64,000 nucleotides of DNA from GWB2-37-7 sp049684915 (GTDB lineage: Bacteria; Bacillota; Clostridia; Lutisporales; Lutisporaceae), in assembly GCA_049684915.1 (NCBI GenBank), contig JBAVGO010000142.1:44528-108527 (forward strand), in the 5' to 3' direction. Position numbers and translations under genes: made by a program. Shown one piece after another: positions 53,643 through 62,256 of this stretch. Positions within the stretch are counted from its first letter, which is position 1. Each line of letters starts with the position of its first letter. The notes under the pieces were generated by a model, which was not told the DNA's origin, made no database searches, and was given only the letters and a program-made list of their open reading frames with translations.

Positions 53643-53692
53643 AAAGGCTCTGCATTGCCACTATTTCTATTTGTGGTAATACAGAGCCCTTT
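53643..53692 (+). terminator. Bidirectional terminator between convergent genes
   Basis: GGCTCTG/CAGAGCC with an inner TTGCCAC/GTGGTAA extension (53646-53652 with 53682-53688) ends in CCTTT; A-rich sequence precedes it. Confidence 0.75.
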
Positions 53693-53700
53693 CAATCAAG

Positions 53701-56343
53701 TTATGCGTTTTGTAGTGCCTCTACATTTTGCTGTTGCTTTAAGATCTCCGCTACATTGTCTATAGTATCAATAACCCCACTGTAGTCTTCGTAAAATACA
53801 GTGATAATATCCTCCTGCTGTGCCATCAGCATTGCTTTCCTTAGAGCTTCTTCCTCCGACAGCTCTATTAATACATTGTTTTTATCTATGCCTCCTATAA
53901 CACAGCCATTCATTAGCTGCTTTGCAATTTCTCCTGATTCTCTCCCTCGGCGATCCTTATCTTCTTTAATTATTATATGATTGAAGCTTTCACCACATAG
54001 CTGTCCTACTCTTACAGTGCTTGTTTCTGTTCTGTCTCCAGGAACTCCTATTACTCCTATAAGCCTGTTATGCTTTATATTCTTTATGCTTGATATTGTC
54101 TCTCTATAGCCTTCTATATTATGACCATAATCAACAATAACCTTAAAGCCTGAAATATCATGTATGTTAAATCGTCCTGGATTTTGTTCATTGTCTGATT
54201 TAAACTTTTTAAGAGCCTTTACTATATATTCAAGCTCAATGCCTAATCCGTAAGCTCCTGCTATGGCAGATAAGCTATTCTTTAAATTGTAGCTTATTGC
54301 ACCATTTAAGGTTGCTGGAATATCCCAAGAGTGCATCAGCTTAATTTCTTCTTTGCTATCAAAGATGTATATATCCCCATCTTTTAAGTACACTGCCTTA
54401 CCTCTGCCAGCAATTTGCTTCTGTATTATCTCATTTTCAAAGCTGGTTGAGAAGTAAATCACTTTTTTGTTCAAACGATCTCCAACCTCTACACAATACT
54501 TATCATCAGCATTAAGTACAGCGTAGCCATCATCCTTAATAGCTTCAACAACAAGAGCCTTTACATGGGCAAGGTCATCAAAGGTATTTATTCCATCCAG
54601 TCCAAGGTGATCTTCACTAATATTGGTTAATATGCCTACATCAGCTAAGTCATAGCCTAGTCCCTTGCTCACTATGCCTCCTCTGGCGGTCTCCAGAACT
54701 GCTGCATCCACACGTTTGTCTGTTAATATCATCCTAGCGCTTCTATAGCCTGTAGTGTCACCCTTCATTATGCATTTATCGTTTATATATACTCCTCCTG
54801 TTGATGTCATTCCTACCGTATGACCCTTTTCCTGTAATATTTTGCTTATCATCCTTGTGGTAGTTGTCTTGCCATTAGTTCCTGTTATAGATATTAATGG
54901 TATACTGCTCTCGCTGCCCTCAGGGAAGAGCATATCTACTATATGCTTTGCTACATTCCTAGACTTGCCTATGGCAGGGAAATAGTGCATTCTGATGCCA
55001 GGAGCTGCATTTACCTCTATTACTGCTCCATTATCTTCTCTCATAGGATTATTTATATCTTTTGTTGTAATATCAACTCCTGCAATATCCAGACCTATTA
55101 TAGTTGCTGCATTTACTGCTATTTCTTCATTTTCTGGATGTATTTCATCTGTTACATCTATGGCAGAGCCTCCTGTGCTTAGATTATCGTTTTCTCTAAG
55201 CAGCACCTGTTCATCAACAGCAGGCACATAATCAATATTTATATTATTTTTTAACAACAGCATTTCCATAACTGGGTCAATCTTTATCTTTGTTAGGGGT
55301 TTTTCATGTCCCTCTCCTCTAAGAGGGTTCTGATTCTCTATTTCTATAAGCTCTCTTATTGTTTTTTTGCCATCACCCATTACAAAGGGAGCTATTCTCT
55401 CAGTACAAGCTACTACCTTGCCATTTACAACCAATACTCTATAATGCTTGCCTTCTATAAATTTCTCTATTATAACCTCTTCCCCAAATTGCTTTGCTAT
55501 ACCAAATGCAGCCGCAACCTCTTGCTCGTTTTTTAGATTTACTGAAACACCCTTCCCTTGATTACCATTGTTTGGCTTAACTACTACAGGATATCCAAGC
55601 TTAGCTATATGATTTTGCACCTCTTCAATATTGCTAGCTACAAGTCCCTCTGGAACAGGTATCCCTGCTGTTCTAAGCAGTTCCTTTGTAAGCTCTTTAT
55701 CACAGGAAATATCGGCAGCTATACAGCTTGTGTCTTCGGTCAAGGTTGCTTGTATTCGCTTGCTATATTTCCCATAGCCTAGCTGCAGCAAACTGCCTTT
55801 TCCTAATATCGTTACAGGTATGCCTCTTTCTTCGGCTTCTTTTTTAATTGCTACAGTGCTTGGTCCTAAGTCTAATTTGGCCGCTTTATTTTTTATATAA
55901 TTTAATTTATCCGCAAAGTTTATTCTTGAACCCTTTGTTATTTCATTTATTAAGTCAATAGCCGCCTGCAAGGCTTCATAGCCCACCGTTTTACTTCTAA
56001 ACTCATATATTACTGAATATATTGTGCTTCCATCACTTAACTGTCTCGCTTTGCCAAAGGCTACATTGTAGCCTAACAGATTCTGAATTTCAATACACAT
56101 ATGCTCAAGTACATGGGCTAAATAAGTACCTTCTTTAAGCCGATCAACAAATCCACCTCTATATCCTTTTGCACACTTATGCTCAATTAAAGATGGCATA
56201 TGCTCTAATAACAGCTCATTAAAACCTGATATACTGCATGTCGGAGTATCACATAGCTCCTCCAAATCCATATCTGCCCTGATACATGGCATATGAGTAT
56301 AAATATTTCTGCCTTCGTATATCTTTAACTCATGAATCCTCAA
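53701..56343 (-). CDS. cphA: Cyanophycin synthetase
   Basis: An 880-residue ligase that polymerises aspartate and arginine into cyanophycin. The start is TTG at 56343, with GGAGG 8 bases upstream; the longer reading contains that site. The N-terminal domain (IHELKIYEGRNIYTHMP) leads to an ATP-grasp domain with LGKGSLLQLGYGKYSKRI, VVKPNNGNQGKGVSVN and IEVNAAPGIRMHYFP. The C-terminal half is a Mur-ligase-like domain with P-loop GTNGKTTTTRMI and VDYGHNIEGYRETI. Size and domain order match CphA of cyanobacteria and some heterotrophs. It is downstream of cphB by 30 bases. Confidence 0.96.
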   Translation of the reverse strand: MRIHELKIYEGRNIYTHMPCIRADMDLEELCDTPTCSISGFNELLLEHMPSLIEHKCAKGYRGGFVDRLKEGTYLAHVLEHMCIEIQNLLGYNVAFGKARQLSDGSTIYSVIYEFRSKTVGYEALQAAIDLINEITKGSRINFADKLNYIKNKAAKLDLGPSTVAIKKEAEERGIPVTILGKGSLLQLGYGKYSKRIQATLTEDTSCIAADISCDKELTKELLRTAGIPVPEGLVASNIEEVQNHIAKLGYPVVVKPNNGNQGKGVSVNLKNEQEVAAAFGIAKQFGEEVIIEKFIEGKHYRVLVVNGKVVACTERIAPFVMGDGKKTIRELIEIENQNPLRGEGHEKPLTKIKIDPVMEMLLLKNNINIDYVPAVDEQVLLRENDNLSTGGSAIDVTDEIHPENEEIAVNAATIIGLDIAGVDITTKDINNPMREDNGAVIEVNAAPGIRMHYFPAIGKSRNVAKHIVDMLFPEGSESSIPLISITGTNGKTTTTRMISKILQEKGHTVGMTSTGGVYINDKCIMKGDTTGYRSARMILTDKRVDAAVLETARGGIVSKGLGYDLADVGILTNISEDHLGLDGINTFDDLAHVKALVVEAIKDDGYAVLNADDKYCVEVGDRLNKKVIYFSTSFENEIIQKQIAGRGKAVYLKDGDIYIFDSKEEIKLMHSWDIPATLNGAISYNLKNSLSAIAGAYGLGIELEYIVKALKKFKSDNEQNPGRFNIHDISGFKVIVDYGHNIEGYRETISSIKNIKHNRLIGVIGVPGDRTETSTVRVGQLCGESFNHIIIKEDKDRRGRESGEIAKQLMNGCVIGGIDKNNVLIELSEEEALRKAMLMAQQEDIITVFYEDYSGVIDTIDNVAEILKQQQNVEALQNA

Positions 56344-56373
56344 TTTTATTGCCTCCACAACTTCGGTTTTTTT

Positions 56374-57186
56374 CTACTCTCTTATTATAATGGCAGTTTT
56401 ATCTACGAGATTATACCCATACTGTTCTGGTAATATGTGTACAGTAACGTTAGTCAATGCCAATGGGTTATCAGGATATAGTTCTGTTATATTTGTGTAT
56501 TCTATGTCCCTTCCATCTACAACAGTCACAACCCCATTTCCAATAACGGAGAATTTTTCATTATTATCCACAACAATTGCAGTATCCTCATCAATGCCTA
56601 TGCCAAGAATACTCGGATTTTGTGCTACCGCAGCAAAAAGTCTTCCTATCCTGCCTCTCTGGTTAAAATGCTGGTCAATTACTACTCCCCTTATCAAGCC
56701 CATTCCTGGCGCAAGCTTTATTGTACAACTGGCAGGAGCTTTTTGGTCTTCTCCTTCTACTATCATTATTTCACTCATCATAGATGCACCTGCACTAGTG
56801 CCTGCTATTAATCTGCCCTCACAGCAAAAATCATGTATTAATTTATGAAAGTTAGTGCCTCCAATTATGCTAGATATTCTAAGCTGATCACCGCCGCAAA
56901 AGAACAGGCAGCTATAATCCATAATTCTTTCTATAGTTCCATGTATATCAGAGGTTTTTCTGCCACAAATATTTATAGAGTCAACTTCATTAACTCCCAT
57001 ATCTTTAAATAACTTCTCATATTCTTGTCCTACTTCCTCTGGAAGCTTTGTAGCAGTGGTCACTATTCCTATTTTTGCCTCTTTGCCTCCAGCTAACTTC
57101 ACTACTTCCTTTAAAATCTTTTTGTCACTTTTTTTATCCTCGCCCCCACCAATTATAATCAGCTTAAAATTTTTGCTTTCATCCAT
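56374..57186 (-). CDS. cphB: Cyanophycinase
   Basis: A 270-residue serine peptidase of the PSP/CphB family that degrades cyanophycin to beta-Asp-Arg dipeptides. The nucleophile is Ser131 in the GTSAGASMM motif; IIIGGGEDKKSDKK at the N-terminus and FCGGDQLRISSIIGGT are family sequences. AGGTGGAG lies upstream of the ATG, somewhat far. It is the first gene of the cyanophycin operon and provides the catabolic partner of cphA, so the cells probably store and reuse nitrogen and arginine as granules. Confidence 0.93.
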   Translation of the reverse strand: MDESKNFKLIIIGGGEDKKSDKKILKEVVKLAGGKEAKIGIVTTATKLPEEVGQEYEKLFKDMGVNEVDSINICGRKTSDIHGTIERIMDYSCLFFCGGDQLRISSIIGGTNFHKLIHDFCCEGRLIAGTSAGASMMSEIMIVEGEDQKAPASCTIKLAPGMGLIRGVVIDQHFNQRGRIGRLFAAVAQNPSILGIGIDEDTAIVVDNNEKFSVIGNGVVTVVDGRDIEYTNITELYPDNPLALTNVTVHILPEQYGYNLVDKTAIIIRE

Positions 57187-57349
57187 TCTTCTATATCTCC
57201 ACCTTTCGATGAACTTATTTTTTGCAAATGTGCTTTTTATATGCCTTTATATGAAAAAATGAACATGTCAAATAATTCATAAAATTTTTATAAAGCCTAA
57301 TTAATATTATTGACAGTTTTTCTTTAATTTTTATCTTGCTGACAAAAAA

Positions 57350-57394
57350 TATTTTCACATTTTCAATACAGTGGTAAATGTTTAGTACAAAACA
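57350..57394. repeat. Hairpin repeat copy D (degenerate)
   Basis: The 26-base loop (ATTTTCAATACAGTGG then TAAATGTTTA) is flanked by imperfectly complementary AATATTTTCAC and GTACAAAACATAT. It resembles copy C at 20652-20703 in loop length, loop ends and 3' arm. Confidence 0.45.
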
Positions 57395-57433
57395 TATAAT
57401 AGGATAACTTACTAAAACTAATTGGTGCTTTTA

Positions 57434-57442
57434 TGTTATAAT
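57434..57442 (+). promoter_or_regulatory. Extended -10 promoter of plsC
   Basis: TGTTATAAT lies 43 bases before the TTG start, with a weak -35. The same nine bases occur upstream of the TPR regulator and the radical SAM operon. Confidence 0.55.
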
Positions 57443-57485
57443 ATATAGGGTAACAAAGACTTTTTTTGTTTCATGGAGGTCAAAA

Positions 57486-58199
57486 TTGTTAAGAACTATT
57501 GCATGGTATTTAAATTTTACTATCAGCTTAATCTTTAAAGTTCCACAAATGTATAAGGTAATAAGCTTAAAAAAAGCAGGAAAGCTAGATGAGGTTGAAG
57601 CATATATACATAAGACAGCTACAAAGTGGGCTATGTCTCAGGTAAAAATGAGTGGCGCCAAGGTTAAGGTTTTCGGCGAAGAAAATATTCCAAGGGATAT
57701 ACCTGTACTATTTGTCAGCAATCATCAAAGCAATTTTGATATAGCGTTATTTATGAGCTATATCAACAAGCCAAAGGGCTATATATCAAAGATTGAAATG
57801 AAAAAGCTTCCCATTATAAATACTTGGATGGGCTATATGAATTGTGTTTTTATGGAAAGAGGAAATCTTAGAAAAGCTGCAAAAGCAATATCTGAAGGTA
57901 TAAGAATACTTAAAGGCGGTTATTCGCTGGTACTATTTCCAGAAGGTACGAGAAGCAAAGGTGATAATATGAATGAATTTAAGGCTGGAGGCTTTAAGCT
58001 AGCAACCAAGTCAAAGGTTCCCATAGTTCCTGTTACTATAAAAGGCTCTTACAAGCTTATGGAGGCAAATAATAGTAAAATAAAGCCTGCTGAGGTGGAA
58101 ATGTATATTCATCCCATGATAGAGACCTCGGAGCTTACAAGAGAAGAAGAAACAACACTATCTGAGCGAGTAAAAGCAGTAATTGAAAGTAAGCTATAA
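57486..58199 (+). CDS. plsC: 1-acyl-sn-glycerol-3-phosphate acyltransferase (PlsC family)
   Basis: A 237-residue membrane-associated acyltransferase that makes phosphatidic acid from lysophosphatidic acid. The catalytic HX4D is NHQSNFD (His80, Asp85), and the substrate-binding motif is FPEGTRSKGD. The N-terminal helix (IAWYLNFTISLIFKV) anchors it. The start is TTG, with GGAGG 7-8 bases upstream. It is a single gene with a terminator. The radical SAM lipid operon is 3 kb away on the opposite strand. Confidence 0.93.
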   Translation: MLRTIAWYLNFTISLIFKVPQMYKVISLKKAGKLDEVEAYIHKTATKWAMSQVKMSGAKVKVFGEENIPRDIPVLFVSNHQSNFDIALFMSYINKPKGYISKIEMKKLPIINTWMGYMNCVFMERGNLRKAAKAISEGIRILKGGYSLVLFPEGTRSKGDNMNEFKAGGFKLATKSKVPIVPVTIKGSYKLMEANNSKIKPAEVEMYIHPMIETSELTREEETTLSERVKAVIESKL

Positions 58200-58240
58200 A
58201 AAATCACTATTGTCTAATTCTAGGCAATAGTGATTTTTTT
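58199..58240 (+). terminator. Terminator of plsC
   Basis: AAAATCACTATTG pairs with CAATAGTGATTTTTTT around a 13-base loop. Confidence 0.8.
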
Positions 58241-58388
58241 ATTTAGCTTTTTATACTAATATCAATGTACTGCTCGTATCATAATCTATAAAAATACAGA
58301 AATATAGAAAAGCAGTAATAATATATTACTTGTATATGGTTTTTTATTGAAATATTTAAAAATTCTTGATATACTAAATGTCAATATG

Positions 58389-58397
58389 TGTTATAAT
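58389..58397 (+). promoter_or_regulatory. Extended -10 promoter of the TPR regulator
   Basis: TGTTATAAT (TATAAT 58392-58397) lies 19 bases before the start at 58417; TTGATA at 58366 is a possible -35 at 20-base spacing. Confidence 0.6.
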
Positions 58398-58416
58398 TGG
58401 AAATTGGGGTGGATAT

Positions 58417-59679
58417 ATGAAATTATTTGAAAATGATGTAAAAATATTAACAGAGGGTCAGCTGCTAAGAAAATCAATACTTAAAATGTTTCCTAATATG
58501 AATAAGGATGAAGCCATATTAGAGTATGCGAATTTAGCAGATCGTAGCCCTGAGTCTGTTGCTAGATATAGCCGTAGCAGGATTATAGAATCAAAATCCT
58601 TCAAATTGAAGGCATATTTTTTATCTGGTGCAGAATTTCCAAATAGAGAAGAACAAATTACTGAATATATTGAAAGCATTTATAATGATATAAATGAATA
58701 TAATGCCGAAGAAGATATAAAAGTTTTTGAGAAGCTTCGAGATATTTGTATAAAAAATAATTATAACAAGCAATTAGCAAGGTTATATTGGTGTATGGGT
58801 AAATATTACAACATAATAAGTAAATCCAATATTTCAGTAGAATACTATAAGTTAGCAATAAACATGTATGACAATATAGATGATATGATTAGCAAGACAA
58901 TGGTCAAGACCGATTTGGGATTAATATATTTATTAATAGGAGAATGCTCAAACGCAATAGGCAGCTACGAAAGCATACTTGCTGATGAATATAGCTGTCG
59001 TTTGCTGGAACAGAAGGATTTATTCTTTATCTATTATAGACTGGGAATTGCTTTCATTGATAATGATGAGAACAACAAAGCAAGGAGAATATTAGAGAAG
59101 TCTTTGACTTATGCTGTTGATAATGTAGTGAAAGGACATATATTAAAGAACATTGGTATATCATATAAAAAACAGAAACAGTATAAAAAGGCTCTTGAAT
59201 ATTGTAATCAGGCATTAGAATGCTTTGACATCTCAGATAGTAAAAATATAAGCATAGTAAAAAACAATATTGCAATGCTTTATCTTACACAAGGAAAGCT
59301 AAATGATGCTTTAGATAATATAAAAATGGCTATGGATATGTTGAATGATAATAAAGAGTTAGGATTAATGTACAACTATTTAGATACTTATACATTAATC
59401 ATGATACGACTTGGAGAACCAATGGAAGCTTTTGAGCTTTTACTAGATTTAACAGAACACACATCTGATTATATACGATATAAGAAAAACATATTACAGG
59501 GAATAAAAACATTATTAGATTATAGTATAAATTATAAATATGATAATATATTATTAAGAATACAAAATATAATAGTAAAATTAATTAAAAAGAATGAAAG
59601 CTATCAGGAATTTACCTTACATTTAAAAGCTTATCTAGGAGACATATATTATTCTAATTACATAAATGAGGAGGTATAG
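58417..59679 (+). CDS. TPR-repeat regulator, RRNPP/Rap-like, with paired peptide genes
   Basis: A 420-residue helical protein. The start at 58417 is chosen for the GGGGTGG site; the longer reading has none. Residues about 8-60 (LLRKSILKMFPNMNKDEAILEYAN) may form a divergent DNA-binding helix-turn-helix. Residues from about 95 to 400 consist of repeated helix pairs of TPR type, with repeats visible at KQLARLYWCMGKYYNIISK, KTDLGLIYLLIGECSNAIG, HILKNIGISYKKQKQYKKAL and VKNNIAMLYLTQGKLNDALD. This organisation matches peptide-sensing regulators (Rap, PlcR, NprR, PrgX families) that bind a small secreted peptide in the TPR groove. Two such peptides follow directly. An unpaired TPR regulator is the alternative. 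Confidence 0.85.
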   Translation: MKLFENDVKILTEGQLLRKSILKMFPNMNKDEAILEYANLADRSPESVARYSRSRIIESKSFKLKAYFLSGAEFPNREEQITEYIESIYNDINEYNAEEDIKVFEKLRDICIKNNYNKQLARLYWCMGKYYNIISKSNISVEYYKLAINMYDNIDDMISKTMVKTDLGLIYLLIGECSNAIGSYESILADEYSCRLLEQKDLFFIYYRLGIAFIDNDENNKARRILEKSLTYAVDNVVKGHILKNIGISYKKQKQYKKALEYCNQALECFDISDSKNISIVKNNIAMLYLTQGKLNDALDNIKMAMDMLNDNKELGLMYNYLDTYTLIMIRLGEPMEAFELLLDLTEHTSDYIRYKKNILQGIKTLLDYSINYKYDNILLRIQNIIVKLIKKNESYQEFTLHLKAYLGDIYYSNYINEEV

Positions 59680-59680
59680 T

Positions 59681-59800
59681 ATGAAGAAGATATTAGTAAT
59701 ATTAATTTGCTTAGGATTATTAATGACTAGTACACTTACTGTATTTGCAGGTGATGAAACATATCCATTTAGTAAAACAAGTATAATACATAATATATAA
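59681..59800 (+). CDS. Secreted signalling-peptide precursor 1
   Basis: A 39-residue precursor. A classic signal peptide (MKKILVILICLGLLMTSTLT) ends with a cleavage-like VFA, leaving the 16-residue GDETYPFSKTSIIHNI. The ATG is one base after the stop of the TPR gene, with GGAGG lying inside the end of that gene, so translation is coupled. Peptide genes coupled to a TPR regulator are the mark of RRNPP quorum-sensing cassettes, where the peptide is exported, processed and reimported. The actual mature peptide is unknown; it may be shorter and C-terminal. Confidence 0.85.
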   Translation: MKKILVILICLGLLMTSTLTVFAGDETYPFSKTSIIHNI

Positions 59801-59814
59801 AATGGAGGCATAGT

Positions 59815-59934
59815 ATGAAGAAGATATTAGTAATATTGATTTGCATAGGAATATTGATGACTAGTGCCCTTACCGTATTTGCAGGTGATGAAACACATCC
59901 ATTTAGTAAAACAAGTATAATACATAATATATAA
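59815..59934 (+). CDS. Secreted signalling-peptide precursor 2 (tandem duplicate)
   Basis: A 39-residue near-copy of the previous gene, shifted by 134 bases. Signal region MKKILVILICIGILMTSALT, then VFA and GDETHPFSKTSIIHNI. The mature part differs from copy 1 at one position (His for Tyr). It has its own GGAGG six bases before the ATG. DNA identity between copies is high, pointing to a recent duplication, and mature peptide is under tighter conservation than the signal part. A hairpin terminator follows. Confidence 0.85.
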   Translation: MKKILVILICIGILMTSALTVFAGDETHPFSKTSIIHNI

Positions 59935-59942
59935 AAATAACC

Positions 59943-59990
59943 AATGAAAATATAGTGCGACTTAGTAATAAACTAGGTCGCATTTTCATT
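59943..59990 (+). terminator. Terminator of the TPR-peptide operon
   Basis: AATGAAAAT/ATTTTCATT (outer) with GCGAC/GTCGC (inner) forms a long hairpin followed by TTATTGTTTG. Confidence 0.65.
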
Positions 59991-60044
59991 TTATTGTTTG
60001 AACTTCTCTTATAGGGTGTAGATGAATCTATACTTTTACTTTTA

Positions 60045-60084
60045 AAGCAAAGAAAAAGAACTTAATAACATACATTAAGTTCTT
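60045..60084 (-). terminator. Terminator of the radical SAM lipid operon
   Basis: Minus-strand stem AAGAACTTAAT/ATTAAGTTCTT (60056-60066 with 60074-60084) is followed by TTCTTTTTCTTTG. It lies just past the last gene of the operon. Confidence 0.75.
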
Positions 60085-60097
60085 AAGTTCTTTCACA

Positions 60098-60397
60098 CTA
60101 AGAAAACGGTAAAATAATTATGGCACATGCTCCATAGAACAGGATGATAAAAATCAGAGGTGATATCATAGCCAACATAGTAATTGCCACAGCTTTATAG
60201 CCTTTTCTGAAGAATTTTACCACCAAGAAAGCAAACAAAGCTATTACTATAATCGACATAATTGCTATAAGAATCATACTTCCTGTTATATAAAAAGTTC
60301 CTATTGCTAAAGCATAAGATAATAAAGCTATACCAAAACCGATTAAAATCTGTATAATCGTACTAGGATTATTCTGATTGTTGTTCACAGCACTCAT
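60098..60397 (-). CDS. Small membrane protein of the radical SAM operon
   Basis: A 99-residue protein with three predicted membrane helices (about residues 12-32, 37-60 and 70-95). I know no family. It starts inside the end of the Lgt-like gene (29-base overlap), so translation is coupled; AGAAGG precedes the ATG with little spacing, and a GTG at 60388 is an alternative start. It is the last gene of the five-gene operon. Its role is unknown, but its size and location are compatible with a membrane partner of the enzymes upstream. Confidence 0.7.
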   Translation of the reverse strand: MSAVNNNQNNPSTIIQILIGFGIALLSYALAIGTFYITGSMILIAIMSIIVIALFAFLVVKFFRKGYKAVAITMLAMISPLIFIILFYGACAIIILPFS

Positions 60398-61145
60398 CCT
60401 TCTTTCTAAATATTAGTTTAAATATTTCCTTTCGGTTAATATATACCAAGCTTATAATGCATAATAGTTGAAAGTCCGTTAGCCCTAAGAAGGAAACCTT
60501 CTCTACTCTGATAAACTCTAACAAAAATCGAAAGCTCATATAACTATTTAAGAAAGTCCTAAACAGCTCTCCTGGTTTTATAGCTTGCTTCTTTTTCCAA
60601 ACCAAGAAGACTACCAATAATATGTCAAATATAATCTCGTAAACCTGAGTAGGATGTCTAAGTATATGATCACCAAAATCTACTCCCCATAGCAGTCCCG
60701 TTGGCTTTCCATAGCAACAGCCTCTAAGCAGGCATCCAACACGACCTACCGCCATAGCTATTGCAACAGGTATGGCAATCTGATTACCCAGCCTTTCCTT
60801 GATACCAAACACTTTTTTAGCCAAAAATGTTCCTGCCGCACCTCCTATCAGTCCGCCAACTATAGTTCTTCCTGATAATAGTATATTTATATTTTGTGGG
60901 TTTGAATTCAATTCCTGCCAATAAATAAATATTAGTGGAAGCTTAGCCCCTATCGCACCTCCAAAGATTGCAAAAATAGCAATGTATAATGCATTGGAAT
61001 TCTTTATACCATCCCTTCTTAGCTGCCATATATAGACGCCGATACCTATAATAAAGGCTAACATAAGAAATACAGGATAAGCTTCTATAGGAAATTTACC
61101 AATATAGAATAATACAGGCTTTAAGCCCCATGTTTCATTTAGCAT
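60369..61145 (-). CDS. lgt: Prolipoprotein diacylglyceryl transferase (Lgt) family protein
   Basis: A 258-residue membrane protein with about seven helices. The Lgt family core GAIGAKLPLIFIYW, GRTIVGGLIGGAAGTF and GRVGCLLRGCCYGKPTG is present. Canonical Lgt has GRxGNF at the last position, while this group carries CC; the change does occur in divergent Lgt paralogues. Lgt transfers diacylglycerol from phosphatidylglycerol to lipoprotein cysteines. In this operon of lipid genes it could instead act in lipid remodelling. AAGGAGG precedes the ATG. Whether the organism has a second canonical lgt elsewhere is not visible. Confidence 0.87.
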   Translation of the reverse strand: MLNETWGLKPVLFYIGKFPIEAYPVFLMLAFIIGIGVYIWQLRRDGIKNSNALYIAIFAIFGGAIGAKLPLIFIYWQELNSNPQNINILLSGRTIVGGLIGGAAGTFLAKKVFGIKERLGNQIAIPVAIAMAVGRVGCLLRGCCYGKPTGLLWGVDFGDHILRHPTQVYEIIFDILLVVFLVWKKKQAIKPGELFRTFLNSYMSFRFLLEFIRVEKVSFLGLTDFQLLCIISLVYINRKEIFKLIFRKKDECCEQQSE

Positions 61146-61163
61146 AATACCTCCTTTGCAAGC

Positions 61164-61631
61164 TTAATTGCTTTGATATTTCTTAACCTTATTGCCTACT
61201 CTACAGCACTGTCCATTTGGGTTATTGAGGCAAGAATATAGCTTCATCGCACCGCAATATCCCATAGCTCCCGAGGTTTTAAGCAGAGCCAATATGCCTG
61301 TAATTATCCAGCCCGTAAGAGGATTTACAAAATATAAAAATGCTAAGGCAAGTCCAGAGAATACAGCTCCTACTATGTGTGCAAACCGTACTGCCTGTTC
61401 ATCTAGTACAAGCCTCTTAGAGCTGATTAGTTTATCTATAGTGAAGGTATATAGCAATACTAAGGGTGCTCTTTTCACCTTAAATATTGCTGATAAAACT
61501 AGTATAGCAAAGCATATAGCTACCAAAAGCTTGCTCTGCATAGCAATGGAAAGCCATAACAAGGCTGCGACTCCATATTTGCAGAAATTAAAAGCCCCAT
61601 TTGACACCTCTACGGGTCTGTATTCCTTCAT
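61164..61631 (-). CDS. DUF4395-like membrane protein
   Basis: A 155-residue membrane protein with four helices, resembling the DUF4395 family. The start at 61631 follows GGAAGGG; the TTG at 61637 is too close to that site. A pair of cysteines in MGYCGAMKLYSC and CLNNPNGQCCRVG near the C-terminus is notable. It starts within the end of the methyltransferase-like gene (TGA and TTG/ATG overlap region), so the genes are tightly coupled. Function unknown. Confidence 0.75.
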   Translation of the reverse strand: MKEYRPVEVSNGAFNFCKYGVAALLWLSIAMQSKLLVAICFAILVLSAIFKVKRAPLVLLYTFTIDKLISSKRLVLDEQAVRFAHIVGAVFSGLALAFLYFVNPLTGWIITGILALLKTSGAMGYCGAMKLYSCLNNPNGQCCRVGNKVKKYQSN

Positions 61632-61633
61632 CT

Positions 61634-62251
61634 TCAATCACCCTTCCTTACTCTTATAATAGGAAAAAGCATTCCTGTCCTTCGCCTGTATTCCTCATAA
61701 TCTGGAAACCGTTGCAAGAGTAAAGTCTCCTCCTGCTTAGCACGATAGTACATAAAAGGTATAAATACTATGCTGACTGCTGCAAAGGCTAGGATATTCC
61801 TGTAAACCAAGCAGCCTCCATAAAACATCAGTATTATTGATGCATAAAGTGGATGTCGTACTATCCTGTACATCCCTTTTTGCACTAGAGTTTGCTCTTT
61901 ATAAATCTTTATTTGGTTAGCCCAATTATTCCCTAGATTAAATCTTCCTTTAATATTAGCAATACAACCTATGATTATCATTGCTGTGCCTAAAATCATC
62001 ATGATCTGTGTGATAAGCTGTGATTCTAGGTCTAATGTCCCTGCCTTGCTTACTAAGATAAAATAATAGACAATGAAAAAAAATGTCATAGTGCCTGTTT
62101 CCACTATAGACTTTCTTTCCTTCTGCACATTATGACTTCGTGAAAATAACATAAAGTCAATAAATACAGATAAGAACAACGCCAATACGCAGAATGATAT
62201 AATGGCCTGGATAATTAAGTTAAATAGATTCTGACTTAGTATTTCTGCCAT
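61634..62251 (-). CDS. Isoprenylcysteine carboxyl-methyltransferase-like (ICMT/PEMT family) membrane protein
   Basis: A 205-residue membrane protein with four or five helices. The C-terminal RHPLYASIILMFYGG, then EETLLLQRFPDYEEYRRRTGMLFP is the ICMT/PEMT signature, including the His-Pro pair and the E-E-x-x-L motif that bind SAM and the carboxylate. Such proteins methylate phospholipids, isoprenoids or fatty acids. AGGAAGGG precedes the ATG. The ATG is only 5 bases after the radical SAM stop, so the two are cotranscribed. Confidence 0.88.
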   Translation of the reverse strand: MAEILSQNLFNLIIQAIISFCVLALFLSVFIDFMLFSRSHNVQKERKSIVETGTMTFFFIVYYFILVSKAGTLDLESQLITQIMMILGTAMIIIGCIANIKGRFNLGNNWANQIKIYKEQTLVQKGMYRIVRHPLYASIILMFYGGCLVYRNILAFAAVSIVFIPFMYYRAKQEETLLLQRFPDYEEYRRRTGMLFPIIRVRKGD

Positions 62252-62256
62252 AGTCT

